NCBI RefSeq assembly: GCF_015356825.1
Contig: NZ_JAACYW010000107.1
Span: forward strand, 1-33,889
DNA length: 33,889 nt
Origin: Catenulispora rubra
GTDB taxonomy: Bacteria; Actinomycetota; Actinomycetes; Streptomycetales; Catenulisporaceae
Direction: 5' to 3'
Position numbers and translations under genes: made by a program. Below, in pieces: positions 22,724-30,429 of this stretch. Each line of letters starts with the position of its first letter. The stretch's first letter is position 1. The notes below the pieces were generated by a model. That model did not search any database and was not told the origin of the DNA. It worked only from the letters and a program-made list of their open reading frames with translations.

Positions 22724-22908
22724 TGTCGTGGGAGCCGCAGAAGCTCGATCACGACGAAGCTGATGATCAGCACCACGAAGAACAGGCCGATCGTCGCCAG
22801 GCTCCCGACCCGCGACGGCGGGAACAGGATCTGGCGCACCACGTTCAGGCCGCCGACCACGAGCACGTAGAGCCACCAGGGTCCCCGTCGAGTCCATCCG
22901 CCGTCCAT
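22702..22908 (-). CDS. Small two-helix membrane protein, function unknown
   Basis: The 68-residue product begins MDGGWTRRGPWWLYVLVVGG and has two hydrophobic segments (about 11-29 and 36-57) separated by RQILFPPSR, then a basic tail. I do not recognise a named family. The gene is supported by GGGAGG 7 nt before ATG 22908, by codon use like its neighbours, and by the clear membrane pattern. It is divergent from a TetR repressor whose palindrome lies 45 bp from this start, which makes it the likely repressed target. Confidence 0.75.
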   Translation of the reverse strand: MDGGWTRRGPWWLYVLVVGGLNVVRQILFPPSRVGSLATIGLFFVVLIISFVVIELLRLPRHRADRPR

Positions 22909-22952
22909 GGCTGCCTCCCGTTTTTTAGCACAGCGGTATCAAAAACAATCTA

Positions 22953-22970
22953 ACACACGTGTGTGAGAAT
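22953..22970. promoter_or_regulatory. ACACACGTGTGT palindrome and -10-like box before tetR
   Basis: A perfect 12-bp palindrome (22953-22964) in an AT-rich gap abuts GAGAAT (22965-22970), which is 6 nt before GTG 22977. A TetR dimer here would block its own gene and probably the divergent small membrane protein gene. Confidence 0.6.
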
Positions 22971-22976
22971 GGCGCC

Positions 22977-23576
22977 GTGCCGAAAGTCGTCGACCACGAG
23001 CTCCGCCGCGCCGAGCTCAGCGAGGCCCTGTGGCGGGTCGCGCTGCGGGACGGCTTCGACGCGGTGACGGTGCGCTCGGTCGCGCAGGAGGCCGGCTGGT
23101 CGGCCGGGGCGCTGCGGCACTACTTCCCGGACAAGGCGGAGATGGTCCTGTTCGCCGTGGACCTGATCGTCGGCATGGCGCAGGACCGGGTCCGCGAGCT
23201 GCACGAGGGCGGCGGCAAGGTGCCTACGCCGGAGGTGCTGCAGGAGCACCTGGAGCAGCTGCTGCCGCTGGACCCGCCGCGGCGGGCGGAATCCGAGGTC
23301 TGGTTCGCCCTGGTCACGCTGGCCCGGTCCGACCTCCGCCTGGCCCGGCGGCGGCAGGAGATCGACGACGCGATCAGGGGCTCGGTGGACAGCGTCGTGA
23401 TGGTGCTGGACCGGATCGGGCGGCTCGGGCCCGGCCGGGATCAGGCCCTGGAGTCCCGGCGGCTGCACGCGCTGCTGGACGGACTGGTGATCCAGCTGAC
23501 GGCCGATCCGCCCCGGCTGACGGTGGACGAGGCCCGGACGGTCATGGCCGGGCACCTGGCGGACCTGGCCCGGTAG
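22977..23576 (+). CDS. TetR-family repressor (BetI-like C-terminal domain)
   Basis: Repressor of 199 residues. The helix-turn-helix is about 15-58 (LWRVALRDGFDAVTVRSVAQ, then WSAGALRHYFPDKAEMVLFAV). The C-terminal domain (about 70-195) has the layout of the BetI-type TetR_C family. GTG 22977 is chosen: the longer frame would start at a GTG lying inside the palindromic operator. It ends 1 bp before the convergent membrane protein gene. Its ligand is unknown; the divergent small membrane protein is the candidate target. Confidence 0.85.
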   Translation: MPKVVDHELRRAELSEALWRVALRDGFDAVTVRSVAQEAGWSAGALRHYFPDKAEMVLFAVDLIVGMAQDRVRELHEGGGKVPTPEVLQEHLEQLLPLDPPRRAESEVWFALVTLARSDLRLARRRQEIDDAIRGSVDSVVMVLDRIGRLGPGRDQALESRRLHALLDGLVIQLTADPPRLTVDEARTVMAGHLADLAR

Positions 23577-23577
23577 C

Positions 23578-24240
23578 TCACCAGTTGAGCAGCTCCGCCA
23601 GCCCGCCGAGGAACTCGAAGAACGACCGGATGGTCTTGTTCAGCCCGATCCAGTACTGGCCGGTCCACAGCGGCGGGAACTTGGGGTACAGCGGCTGGAA
23701 CAGGCGGAACTTCGACCGGCCCGATGCCAGGACCTTCACTCCCGAGTACCAGATGAGGCCGAGGCCGCAGAACACCAAGTGCAGGACCAGCGCGACCGGG
23801 GTCAGGACCCAGCAGAGGGTCCAGTAGAGGCCGTACAACACGAATGCGACGGCTATGAGGGGGCTGAAGAGGATGACGAGGAAGTACCACCAGAAGCCGT
23901 GCTTCTTCTTCGGCTTCGGCCCTGCCGGGGCTTGGCTCTGGTCCGGACCCTGCGGCGGCTGGCCGGGGAACTGCTGCCCTGGGTACTGCTGGCCCGAGAA
24001 TTGTTGTCCCGGGTACTGCTGCCCCTGATACGGCTGACCGGCAGGCTGGCCGCCGGGCTGCTGGCCGGGATACTGCTGCGGCGGGACCTGGGGATACTGC
24101 TGCTGCGGATACGGCTGCGGCGCCCCGTACTGCTGCGGCGGGTACGGCTGCTGCGGGTATGGGTTCGCATAGGGCTGCTGCGGCTGCTGCTGGTTCGGCT
24201 GACCGTAGTACGGCTGACCGCTATTAGGCTGCTCGGTCAT
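23578..24240 (-). CDS. Pro/Gln/Tyr/Gly-rich membrane protein
   Basis: The 220-residue product has a disordered N-terminal half (1-110) made of PYPQQ, QQYPGQQF and similar repeats, then KPKKKHG and two hydrophobic segments (about 116-136 and 144-165), and an aromatic-rich C-terminal part (about 175-220). The arrangement resembles bacterial membrane proteins with a cytoplasmic PQ-rich arm; I do not recognise a specific family. GGGGAGGG lies about 8 nt before ATG 24240. It follows the WXG100-like gene on the same strand after 144 bp that contain a short inverted repeat. A role with the WXG100-like protein is possible but unproven. Confidence 0.75.
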   Translation of the reverse strand: MTEQPNSGQPYYGQPNQQQPQQPYANPYPQQPYPPQQYGAPQPYPQQQYPQVPPQQYPGQQPGGQPAGQPYQGQQYPGQQFSGQQYPGQQFPGQPPQGPDQSQAPAGPKPKKKHGFWWYFLVILFSPLIAVAFVLYGLYWTLCWVLTPVALVLHLVFCGLGLIWYSGVKVLASGRSKFRLFQPLYPKFPPLWTGQYWIGLNKTIRSFFEFLGGLAELLNW

Positions 24241-24268
24241 CGGTTCCCTCCCCGTACGTCTGACAAGC

Positions 24269-24290
24269 AGCTGACAGAGTACCGTCAGCT
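24269..24290. promoter_or_regulatory. AGCTGAC/GTCAGCT inverted repeat before the PQ-rich gene
   Basis: Perfect 7-bp arms (24269-24275 and 24284-24290) with an 8-bp spacer lie about 30 bp upstream of ATG 24240. It could be an operator, or an RNA hairpin in the leader of the second gene of the pair. Confidence 0.4.
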
Positions 24291-24384
24291 CCTCTTATTT
24301 CCACGGGGCGTTCAACTGTCCAACAGCGTTCAACCGGCGGTGCCGGCGACCCTCGGCCGCCGACGCCGCGTCGGATCCGGCCTG

Positions 24385-24672
24385 CTACTGCTTCTGCTGC
24401 AGCGGCTTCGCCAGATCGGTGTCCATCTGCCGGAAGTTCTCCGCCGAGTTCTTCAGCATGTCGGACAAGGCCTTCAGCGATCCGTCGATCTCCGACCGGC
24501 CGTCCTTCCATCCCGACGCGAACGAGTGCAGCGCGTTTTCGACCTCCGCCGCGCCCATCTGTCCGTCGTACTGGTGCATCCAGTCGCGCGCGGCGTTCAT
24601 CCGTGTCCTGATGGACTCCAACTGGCCGCCGAAGGTGTCCAGCGCGTCGACGTCAACGGCAAGATCCGGCAT
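24385..24672 (-). CDS. WXG100-like (ESAT-6 family) small helical protein
   Basis: The 95-residue protein is predicted as a helical hairpin: residues 6-42 (VDVDALDTFGGQLESIRTRM) and 52-90, with a turn near SGWKDGR at the middle. Size, the central Trp (WKD in place of the classical WXG) and the C-terminal helix ending QMDTDLAKPLQQKQ match the actinomycete WXG100-like proteins of type VII secretion. GAGGGGGACG precedes ATG 24672. No EccC-type ATPase or other secretion gene lies in the window, so it is an orphan, and export would need machinery encoded elsewhere. The Pro/Gln-rich membrane protein gene follows it. Confidence 0.7.
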   Translation of the reverse strand: MPDLAVDVDALDTFGGQLESIRTRMNAARDWMHQYDGQMGAAEVENALHSFASGWKDGRSEIDGSLKALSDMLKNSAENFRQMDTDLAKPLQQKQ

Positions 24673-24728
24673 TGCACGTCCCCCTCGTGTTCAACCCACC
24701 ACGTCGATGACGAGTGTATAAGCCGACT

Positions 24729-26036
24729 TCACCGCGCGATACGGTGCGCGGCGGCCAGCAGGGCTTCGTGCGCCGCCGGAAGACCTCCGGCGACCAGCGC
24801 CCCGGCCCGCTTCACCACCCGACCGTCCACAATCACGGTGTCGACGTTACCCGGGTGCGCCGACGAGACGACCGTGCCGACCGGGTCGTGGTGCAGCGGC
24901 AGCAGGTTCGGCGCGTCGGCGCGGAGCAGCACCAGGTCGGCCCGCTTGCCGGGACGCAGCGAGCCGATCCGCCCGGCCAGGCCGAGGATCTCGGCCCCGC
25001 CGAGGGTCGCGGCCCGCAGCACGTCGGCCGGCGAGGGCCGCGAGCCCTCGCCCAGGTAGCCGGTGACCAGGGCGGCGCGCATCAGCGTGAACATGTCGCC
25101 GGCGGTGGCGGTGACCACGTCGACGCCAAGGCCGTAGCCGATCCCCGCGGCCCGGAGCCGTCCGATCATCGGCGCGCCGTGGCCCATCTGCGCTTCGACG
25201 GCCGGGGCGATCGCCACCGAGCCGCCCGAGGACGCGATCCGCCGCAGTTCCTCGTCCGGCAGGGAGTTGGCGTGGACGTAGACCGTGCCGGCGGTGAGCA
25301 GGCCCTCGCGTTCCAGAGTGGCGATCGGGCGCTCGGCGACCGGTCCGGCGCCGACGTGGACTGCGATCGGCAGCTCCAGCTCCCGCGCCAGTTTCCAGTC
25401 CTCGCGCACCGATTCGATCGGCGAGTACGAGGGGCCCATCGGCGACAGCGCCATGGTCAGCAAGCCGCCGTCGTCGGATGGGAAGTAGCGCTCGCGGACG
25501 CGGCGGATGTCGGCGAGGTCCCGGGACGTGCTGAAGACCGGGAAGCCGTAGCCGAACACCGCGCGGATGCCCGACGCTTCGAGAGCTGACACGGCCGCGT
25601 CGGCGTGGTCCGGAGACCGCATCGCGTGCGCGTAGTCCTGCACCGTGGTGACCCCGGCGTCGAGGCATTCGAGGGCGCCGAAGTAGGCGCTCGCGCGGAG
25701 GTCGTCCGGCGTGAACCGCGGTCCGAGCCGACCCGCGACCAGCTCCAGATAGCCGCCGAGGTCAGTCTCGGTGGTCAGCGCCCGCAGCGCGGTCAACCAC
25801 AGGTGACGGTGAGTGTCGACGAAGCCGGGCAAGACCACGCGGTCCGAGGCGTCTATGACCTCGGCGGCCCCGGCCGGCAGACCGACGCCGACCTCGACGA
25901 TGCGGCCGTCCTCGATCAGCAGGTCGACGCCGGAGCGCACGGTCGGGACGGCGGAAGCGGGCGGTCCGGACGGAGCGGCGTCGTCGAAGTCGATGAGGCA
26001 CGCGATACCGGAGACGAGCAGGCGGGAAGCACCCAT
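24729..26036 (-). CDS. Amidohydrolase-superfamily enzyme (ATZ/TRZ-like)
   Basis: Metal-dependent hydrolase or deaminase of 435 residues. The first metal pair is in GFVDTHRHLW (His76, His78). Further probable ligands are in AVHVGAG, VYVHANSL and the aspartate of GLGVDVV. The C-terminal GKRADLVLL and VIVDGRVV segments complete the composite beta-domain typical of the ATZ/TRZ group, which acts on purines, triazines or guanidino compounds. The exact substrate cannot be assigned. GGAGGGG lies 7 nt before ATG 26036. It is divergent from a MarR regulator, with an operator between, so it is probably inducible by its substrate. Confidence 0.88.
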   Translation of the reverse strand: MGASRLLVSGIACLIDFDDAAPSGPPASAVPTVRSGVDLLIEDGRIVEVGVGLPAGAAEVIDASDRVVLPGFVDTHRHLWLTALRALTTETDLGGYLELVAGRLGPRFTPDDLRASAYFGALECLDAGVTTVQDYAHAMRSPDHADAAVSALEASGIRAVFGYGFPVFSTSRDLADIRRVRERYFPSDDGGLLTMALSPMGPSYSPIESVREDWKLARELELPIAVHVGAGPVAERPIATLEREGLLTAGTVYVHANSLPDEELRRIASSGGSVAIAPAVEAQMGHGAPMIGRLRAAGIGYGLGVDVVTATAGDMFTLMRAALVTGYLGEGSRPSPADVLRAATLGGAEILGLAGRIGSLRPGKRADLVLLRADAPNLLPLHHDPVGTVVSSAHPGNVDTVIVDGRVVKRAGALVAGGLPAAHEALLAAAHRIAR

Positions 26037-26056
26037 GAGAAATCCCCTCCAAAGAA

Positions 26057-26098
26057 AGCTTTATTAAAAGCTATCTGAGAAGGGGTCTACGCTGTCAA
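26057..26098. promoter_or_regulatory. Divergent amidohydrolase/MarR control region
   Basis: AGCTTT (26057-26062) and AAAGCT (26067-26072) form a perfect inverted repeat around ATTA. On the minus strand a consensus TTGACA (26098-26093) and TAGCTT or GATAGC about 17-19 bp downstream serve the amidohydrolase, overlapped by the repeat. On plus, TACGCT (26088-26093) is 7 nt before GTG 26101. Confidence 0.7.
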
Positions 26099-26100
26099 GC

Positions 26101-26643
26101 GTGACGAGCCCTCCCGACCGCGCCGAGCAGCTCATCGCCGCGTGGCGCGCTGAGCTGCCGGAGGTCCTGGGCCCGACCACCGAGCTCACCAAGCGCGTCC
26201 TCATCCTGGCCGGCCGCCTGGACGCGGCCACCCGCGCCGAGCTGCCGGCCCTGGGCCTCACGGTCGCGGCCTACGACGTCCTGCTCTCCCTCCGGCGTGC
26301 CGGGGCGCCCTACCGCCTCCGCTCCAACGAGCTGACCCAGGACCTCATGCTCAGCACCGGCGGCACCAGCAACGTCATCAACCGGCTGGCCGCCGACGGC
26401 CTGGTCCACCGCGAACCGGACCCCGCCGACGGCCGCAGCACCCTGGTCCGCCTCACCCCCGAGGGCGTGAAGCTCGCCGAGCGCGCGGTCCGGGCCACCA
26501 GCGCGGCGCACGAGGCGGTGTTCGCCGGGCTGCCGTCCGAGGTCATCGAGGCTGCAACCCGGGCGCTGCGCGCGATCCCCGCCACGCCGCCGGCCGCTGT
26601 GGTTCCGCCGGCGGCCGCGCGCGTGCGCCACGTCAGGAACTGA
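26101..26643 (+). CDS. MarR-family transcriptional regulator
   Basis: Regulator of 180 residues. Winged-helix core about 50-125: LGLTVAAYDVLLSLRRAG, then LMLSTGGTSNVINRLAADGLVHR, and the wing PADGRSTLVRLTPEGVKL. A Pro/Ala-rich, Arg-containing tail follows (about 158-180). It starts at GTG 26101 without a Shine-Dalgarno, fitting a leaderless message. It is divergent from the amidohydrolase gene, its likely target. Its last 11 bp overlap the end of the convergent HxlR gene. Confidence 0.88.
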   Translation: MTSPPDRAEQLIAAWRAELPEVLGPTTELTKRVLILAGRLDAATRAELPALGLTVAAYDVLLSLRRAGAPYRLRSNELTQDLMLSTGGTSNVINRLAADGLVHREPDPADGRSTLVRLTPEGVKLAERAVRATSAAHEAVFAGLPSEVIEAATRALRAIPATPPAAVVPPAAARVRHVRN

Positions 26644-27016
26644 GCGCGCGCCGGTCGTACACGCCCCGCGCCGCGTCGATCTCCTCGATGTTGGCGTAGG
26701 CCCAGGCCCGCACCTGCTGCACCGTGGCCAGCAGGCTGGCTCCGAGCCGGGTCAGCGTGTACTCGACGGTCACCGGCACGGTCGGGAACACCTCGCGGGT
26801 GACCAGTCCGTCGCGCTCCAGGGCCCGCAGGGTCTGGGTCAGCATCTTCTGGCTGACGCCCTCGACCTTCCGTTTCAGCTCCGAGAAGCGCAGGGTCCCG
26901 TCCTCCAGCGCCATCAGGACGATGCCGGTCCAGCGGTCCGAGATCCGCTCGAAGATCTGCCGGGACGGACAGCCCTTTTCGAAGAGGTTCCAGGCCTGTA
27001 CCTCGATGGTTTCCAC
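26633..27016 (-). CDS. HxlR-family regulator with N-terminal redox-type cysteine
   Basis: Winged-helix regulator of 127 residues. GCPSRQIFERISDRWTGIVLMALEDG opens the DUF24/HxlR domain (about 15-105), followed by LRFSELKRKVEGVSQKMLTQTLRALERDGLV and EYTLTRLG. Cys16 sits where QorR, YodB and HypR carry their redox-sensing cysteine. It is divergent from a quinone-oxidoreductase-like gene, the same arrangement as qorR/qor2 in corynebacteria. The inference is therefore that it senses quinones or disulfide stress. GTG 27016 is chosen: TATAGG lies 6 nt upstream and TTGAAA 18 bp further on. The longer frame has no support. Confidence 0.85.
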   Translation of the reverse strand: METIEVQAWNLFEKGCPSRQIFERISDRWTGIVLMALEDGTLRFSELKRKVEGVSQKMLTQTLRALERDGLVTREVFPTVPVTVEYTLTRLGASLLATVQQVRAWAYANIEEIDAARGVYDRRALSS

Positions 27017-27022
27017 CAGGTA

Positions 27023-27075
27023 CCTATACAACCGGCGAGTGCCTTCTTTCAATGGGAGAGCTGGCTGCCTACCGT
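27023..27075. promoter_or_regulatory. Divergent HxlR/oxidoreductase promoters
   Basis: Minus: TTGAAA (27052-27047), 18 bp, TATAGG (27028-27023), 6 nt before GTG 27016. Plus: TACCGT (27070-27075), 7 nt before ATG 27083. AGGTACCT at 27018-27025 is a perfect 8-bp palindrome at the HxlR -10 and could be part of its operator. Confidence 0.5.
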
Positions 27076-27082
27076 CGGAGAC

Positions 27083-28021
27083 ATGAAAGCTGTCATCGCC
27101 ACCGGCCTGAACACGCTGGCCGACTCCCTGGAAATCACCGACGTCCCCGAGCCCGAACCGCAGGCCGACGAAGCCGTGGTCGCGGTCGAAGCCTTCTCCG
27201 TCAACCGCGGCGAGGCCCTGTTCCTGACCGGTGGCTACGGCCGCCCCGCGGACAAGGGCTGGCGTCCCGGCCAGGACATCGCCGGCGTGGTGGTCCGGGC
27301 CGCCGCCGACGGCTCCGGTCCGGCCGTCGGCACCCGCGTCGTCGGCCACCCGGAGGGCACCGGCTGGGCCGAGCGGGTCGCGGTCCCGACCGGCAGGCTC
27401 GCCGAGCTGCCCGACGCCGTCTCCGCCACGACCGCGGCCGCCCTCCCGCTCGCCGGGCTCACGGCGCTGCGGCTGGTCCGGGCGGCCGGCGACATCGTGG
27501 GGCGCCGAGCGCTGGTCACGGCCGCGGCCGGCGGCGTCGGCTTCTTCCTGACCGAGCTGCTGGCCGGCGCGGGGGCCGAGATCGTCGCGGTGACGTCGAA
27601 CGACACCCGGGCGGTCCGGCTGCGGGAATTCGGCGCCGCGCAGGTGGTGAAGCGCGCCGCCGACGCCGGAGGCCGGTACGACCTGGTCTTCGAATCCGTC
27701 GGCGGCCAGGAGTTCGCCGACGCGGTCGGCAAGGCCGCGCCCGGCGCCACGGTGCTCTGGTACGGCCAGGCCGGCCTGAAGGCGCCGACCCTGGACTTCT
27801 TCAGCCTGATGGCCTCGACCCCGCTGACCGTCAAGCACTTCCCGCACTGGATCTCGCCGGTCACCGACGGCCAGGACATCGCCACCCTGGTCCGCCTGGT
27901 CGGCGCGGGCCGTCTGCATCCCGAGGTCGGGCGCGTCGCCGACTGGGCCGACACCGCGCAGGCCGTCGTCGACGTCTACGAGCGCCGGGTGCAGGGCAAC
28001 GCGGTGCTCACGATCGACTGA
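27083..28021 (+). CDS. Zinc-independent quinone-oxidoreductase-like MDR protein
   Basis: NAD(P)H-dependent reductase of 312 residues. The GroES-like domain (about 1-120) contains FSVNRGEALFLTGGY and GQDIAGVVVRAA. The Rossmann domain starts about 135 with ALVTAAAGGVGFFLTELLAGAG, the AAxGGVG form of the quinone oxidoreductase group. No zinc-ligand cysteine set is visible. It is divergent from an HxlR regulator carrying a candidate redox cysteine, so detoxification of quinones or related electrophiles is likely. No Shine-Dalgarno; TACCGT lies 7 nt before the ATG. Confidence 0.88.
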   Translation: MKAVIATGLNTLADSLEITDVPEPEPQADEAVVAVEAFSVNRGEALFLTGGYGRPADKGWRPGQDIAGVVVRAAADGSGPAVGTRVVGHPEGTGWAERVAVPTGRLAELPDAVSATTAAALPLAGLTALRLVRAAGDIVGRRALVTAAAGGVGFFLTELLAGAGAEIVAVTSNDTRAVRLREFGAAQVVKRAADAGGRYDLVFESVGGQEFADAVGKAAPGATVLWYGQAGLKAPTLDFFSLMASTPLTVKHFPHWISPVTDGQDIATLVRLVGAGRLHPEVGRVADWADTAQAVVDVYERRVQGNAVLTID

Positions 28022-28137
28022 CTCCGGTCCGTGACCGCCCGGCCAGATCGTCACGAATTCGTCTCAGCAGGGAACCACCCCGAACATCCATGCGTCCCCC
28101 ACAAGGGAGAAACCTCAGCACAGACGGGGGACAAGAC

Positions 28138-28611
28138 ATGGCGGGGCTCGACGAACGCGCACGGGCGGGGCTGACAGCCCTGGTCGCCGTGGGCATCCCG
28201 GTCGCGGCGGGGATCGCGGCCGGGATGCGCGGCAACGGCGACGGCCCGGTGTTCCAGGCCGGAGCGGTCCTCGGCGCGTGCGCCGCGACGTTGTCGGCGA
28301 CCCGCCGCGGGCTGTGGTGGCTGGTGCCGGCGCAGCCGATGATCGTGGTGCCCGCCGCCGTCCTGGGGATGCTGCTGTCCGAGCCGAGCGGGACCAACCG
28401 CACGAAGATGGGCACGGACGCCGTGAGCGCGCTGCACCATGCTTTCGTCATCACGCTGGTGACGCTGGGGGTTGTTCTGGTCGTGGCGCTGCTGAAGGCG
28501 GCTGTCGGCCGGGGCGGGGAGCCGGGGTCGGCGGCCCCGGCGTCGCAGGGTGCGGTGGCCGAGGGTGCCGTGGCCGAGGGTGCTCGCCAGGCTGGGGCGC
28601 ACCGTGGCTAA
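28138..28611 (+). CDS. Small multi-helix membrane protein upstream of LCP gene
   Basis: The 157-residue protein starts MAGLDERARAGLTALVAVGIPV and has about four hydrophobic segments (about 11-30, 36-52, 60-82, 103-122). A GAVAEGAVAEGA repeat and a basic tail follow. I do not assign a family with confidence; similar small membrane proteins of unknown function accompany envelope genes in actinomycetes. GGGGGA lies 8 nt before ATG 28138. Its stop TAA (28609-28611) overlaps the GTG of the LCP gene by 8 nt, so the two are translationally coupled. The 116 bp upstream show no clear site. Confidence 0.75.
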   Translation: MAGLDERARAGLTALVAVGIPVAAGIAAGMRGNGDGPVFQAGAVLGACAATLSATRRGLWWLVPAQPMIVVPAAVLGMLLSEPSGTNRTKMGTDAVSALHHAFVITLVTLGVVLVVALLKAAVGRGGEPGSAAPASQGAVAEGAVAEGARQAGAHRG

Positions 28612-30313
28612 GAGAGGGAAAGTCGAGAAGGCTGAGCAGGCGGGCACTGCGGTGCGCCGGACCCCGCCGGCGGTCATCGCCGCGCGCAGCGCCTTCGCCC
28701 TGGCCGGGGCGGCTGTACTGGCCAGCTCGGGCGTGGCCTGGTACGGCGTGCACAAGCTGGACAGCGGGGTGCAGACCGTGGACACCAGCCAGGTGCACCT
28801 GTCCCACGGCGCGCCGGCGCCCAAGCACACCGGTCTGGACAAGTCGGTCAACGTCCTGCTGGTCGGCCTGGACTCGCGGTACGCAATGAACGGCGACCCG
28901 CTGCCGGACAGCGTCGTGCACGACGAGCTGCACGCCGGCTCCGCCTCCGACCTGCTCGGCGGCCAGAACGCCAACAGCGAGATCATCCTGCACATCCCGG
29001 CGAACAACGGCACGCCGACCGCGGTGTCGATACCGCGCGACGACTGGGTCGACGCCCAGGACGGCGACGGCAACTCGATGGGCACGATGAAGGTGAAGGA
29101 GGCCTACGGCAACGCCTACTACTACGCGACGCAGAAGGCCTCGGCGAACGGCACCACCGACGTCCACCAGCTCGCGAAGATCGGCCACGCCGCCGGGATC
29201 AAGGCCCAGATCGCCACCCTGGAAACGCTGCTGAACATCCCGATCGACCACTTCGCCGAGGTGAACCTGATGGGGTTCTACGACGTCGCCGGCGACGTCG
29301 GCCCGGTCCAGGTCTGCCTGAAGCGCCCGACCAAGGACGAGAACTCCGGCGCGGACTTCCCGGCGGGCGTCTTCACCCTCCAGACCCAGACGCAGGCGAT
29401 GGCCTTCGTCCGCGAGCGCGAGGACCTGCCCAACGGCGACCTGGACCGCACGCACCGGCAGCAGGCCTACATCACCGCGGTGCTGAAGAAGCTCAAGGAC
29501 CAGGGCATCCTCAGCGACCTGTCGAAGATGGACAGCCTGATCGGCACCGCCGAGAAGGACGTCATCATCGACAGCGGCTGGGATCTGCTGGACTTCGCCG
29601 GCAACGCCTCCAGCCTGTCCGACAGCAGCACCTCCTTCCGCACCGCCCCGATCGTCACCGACTCGGAGTGGAAGTGGATCGGCAAGAACCACGAGGTCGG
29701 CAACGGCATCGACATCCCGACGGTCCAGGCCTTCGTGAAGAACGCCTTCGCCGGCAGCGACGCCACCGCCCCGGCCGCCACGACCCCGGTCATCTCACCG
29801 ACCCCGACCCCCACCTCCAGCGCGACCAGCACGCCGCCCCCGCACGTCACCGGCACCGCCGTGGTGTTCAACGCCTCCGGCGTGAACAACGTGGCCACCA
29901 AGGAGTCCACGGCCCTGACCGCGCTCGGCCTGACCGCCTCGGTCGGCAACAACATCCGGCCCTACCACCAGCACACGACGGTGCTGTACGGAAGCGGCGC
30001 CTCGGCGGCCGCCCAGGCCGTCGCCGCGCAGCTCGGCGGCGTGACCCCGACCGCCAGCGACTCGCTGAACGCCGGCGCGATCCAGGTCTTCATCGGCACG
30101 GACAAGGGCGACTCGATCGCCGCCGGGACGATCGGGACGGTTCCGACGACGCCGGGGACGTCGGGGACGTCGGGTTCCACGGGCTCGACGTCGAGCAGTT
30201 CGGCGACGTCGTCGGCTTCGGCGACAGCGACCGATTCCGGGAACGGCGAGAACGGCGGGACCATCGCCGGGAACAGCCCAGATTCGCAGAACGGGATTCC
30301 CTGCATCAACTGA
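28604..30313 (+). CDS. LytR-CpsA-Psr (LCP) cell-wall glycopolymer ligase with LytR_C domain
   Basis: Membrane-anchored phosphotransferase that attaches undecaprenyl-linked glycopolymers to peptidoglycan. The 569-residue protein has one transmembrane anchor (about 24-45), an extracellular LCP catalytic domain (about 80-330; NVLLVGLDSR, HIPANNGTPTAVSIPRDDW, DLDRTHRQQAYITAVLKKL) and a C-terminal LytR_C domain (about 420-510; VVFNASGVNNVATKESTAL). A Ser/Thr-rich tail follows. The usual SDT near residue 125 reads SEI, so the acidic residue is Glu instead of Asp. GTG 28604 is chosen for the overlap with the upstream stop; the longer frame has no anchor-compatible start. Confidence 0.9.
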   Translation: MAKRGKVEKAEQAGTAVRRTPPAVIAARSAFALAGAAVLASSGVAWYGVHKLDSGVQTVDTSQVHLSHGAPAPKHTGLDKSVNVLLVGLDSRYAMNGDPLPDSVVHDELHAGSASDLLGGQNANSEIILHIPANNGTPTAVSIPRDDWVDAQDGDGNSMGTMKVKEAYGNAYYYATQKASANGTTDVHQLAKIGHAAGIKAQIATLETLLNIPIDHFAEVNLMGFYDVAGDVGPVQVCLKRPTKDENSGADFPAGVFTLQTQTQAMAFVREREDLPNGDLDRTHRQQAYITAVLKKLKDQGILSDLSKMDSLIGTAEKDVIIDSGWDLLDFAGNASSLSDSSTSFRTAPIVTDSEWKWIGKNHEVGNGIDIPTVQAFVKNAFAGSDATAPAATTPVISPTPTPTSSATSTPPPHVTGTAVVFNASGVNNVATKESTALTALGLTASVGNNIRPYHQHTTVLYGSGASAAAQAVAAQLGGVTPTASDSLNAGAIQVFIGTDKGDSIAAGTIGTVPTTPGTSGTSGSTGSTSSSSATSSASATATDSGNGENGGTIAGNSPDSQNGIPCIN

Positions 30314-30320
30314 TCCCCAT

Positions 30321-30370
30321 CGCAACCTGCGTATAGACACTTTGTGTGTCCCCTGAATACGCAGGTTGCG
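30321..30370. terminator. 14-bp perfect stem after the LCP gene
   Basis: CGCAACCTGCGTAT (30321-30334) pairs perfectly with ATACGCAGGTTGCG (30357-30370). An inner GACAC/GTGTC stem (30336-30340, 30346-30350) closes the loop. It starts 7 bp past the LCP stop. It is much less GC-pure than the other hairpins here, so a mobile-element end is an alternative. Confidence 0.65.
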
Positions 30371-30429
30371 GGACCCGTCGCGGTACGCCAAGCCGGAAGA
30401 TCCCCTCAAGTCCATCAACAGGGGGATCC

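Noticed and set aside
22609..22953. Plus-strand Pro-rich small frame starting MDGPGFNNRPNRPD
   Set aside because: Most of it is antisense to the small membrane protein gene, the ribosome site is distant, and no family is recognisable.
27018..27025. AGGTACCT as a firm HxlR operator
   Set aside because: An 8-bp palindrome is too short to claim. It is mentioned only within the promoter entry.
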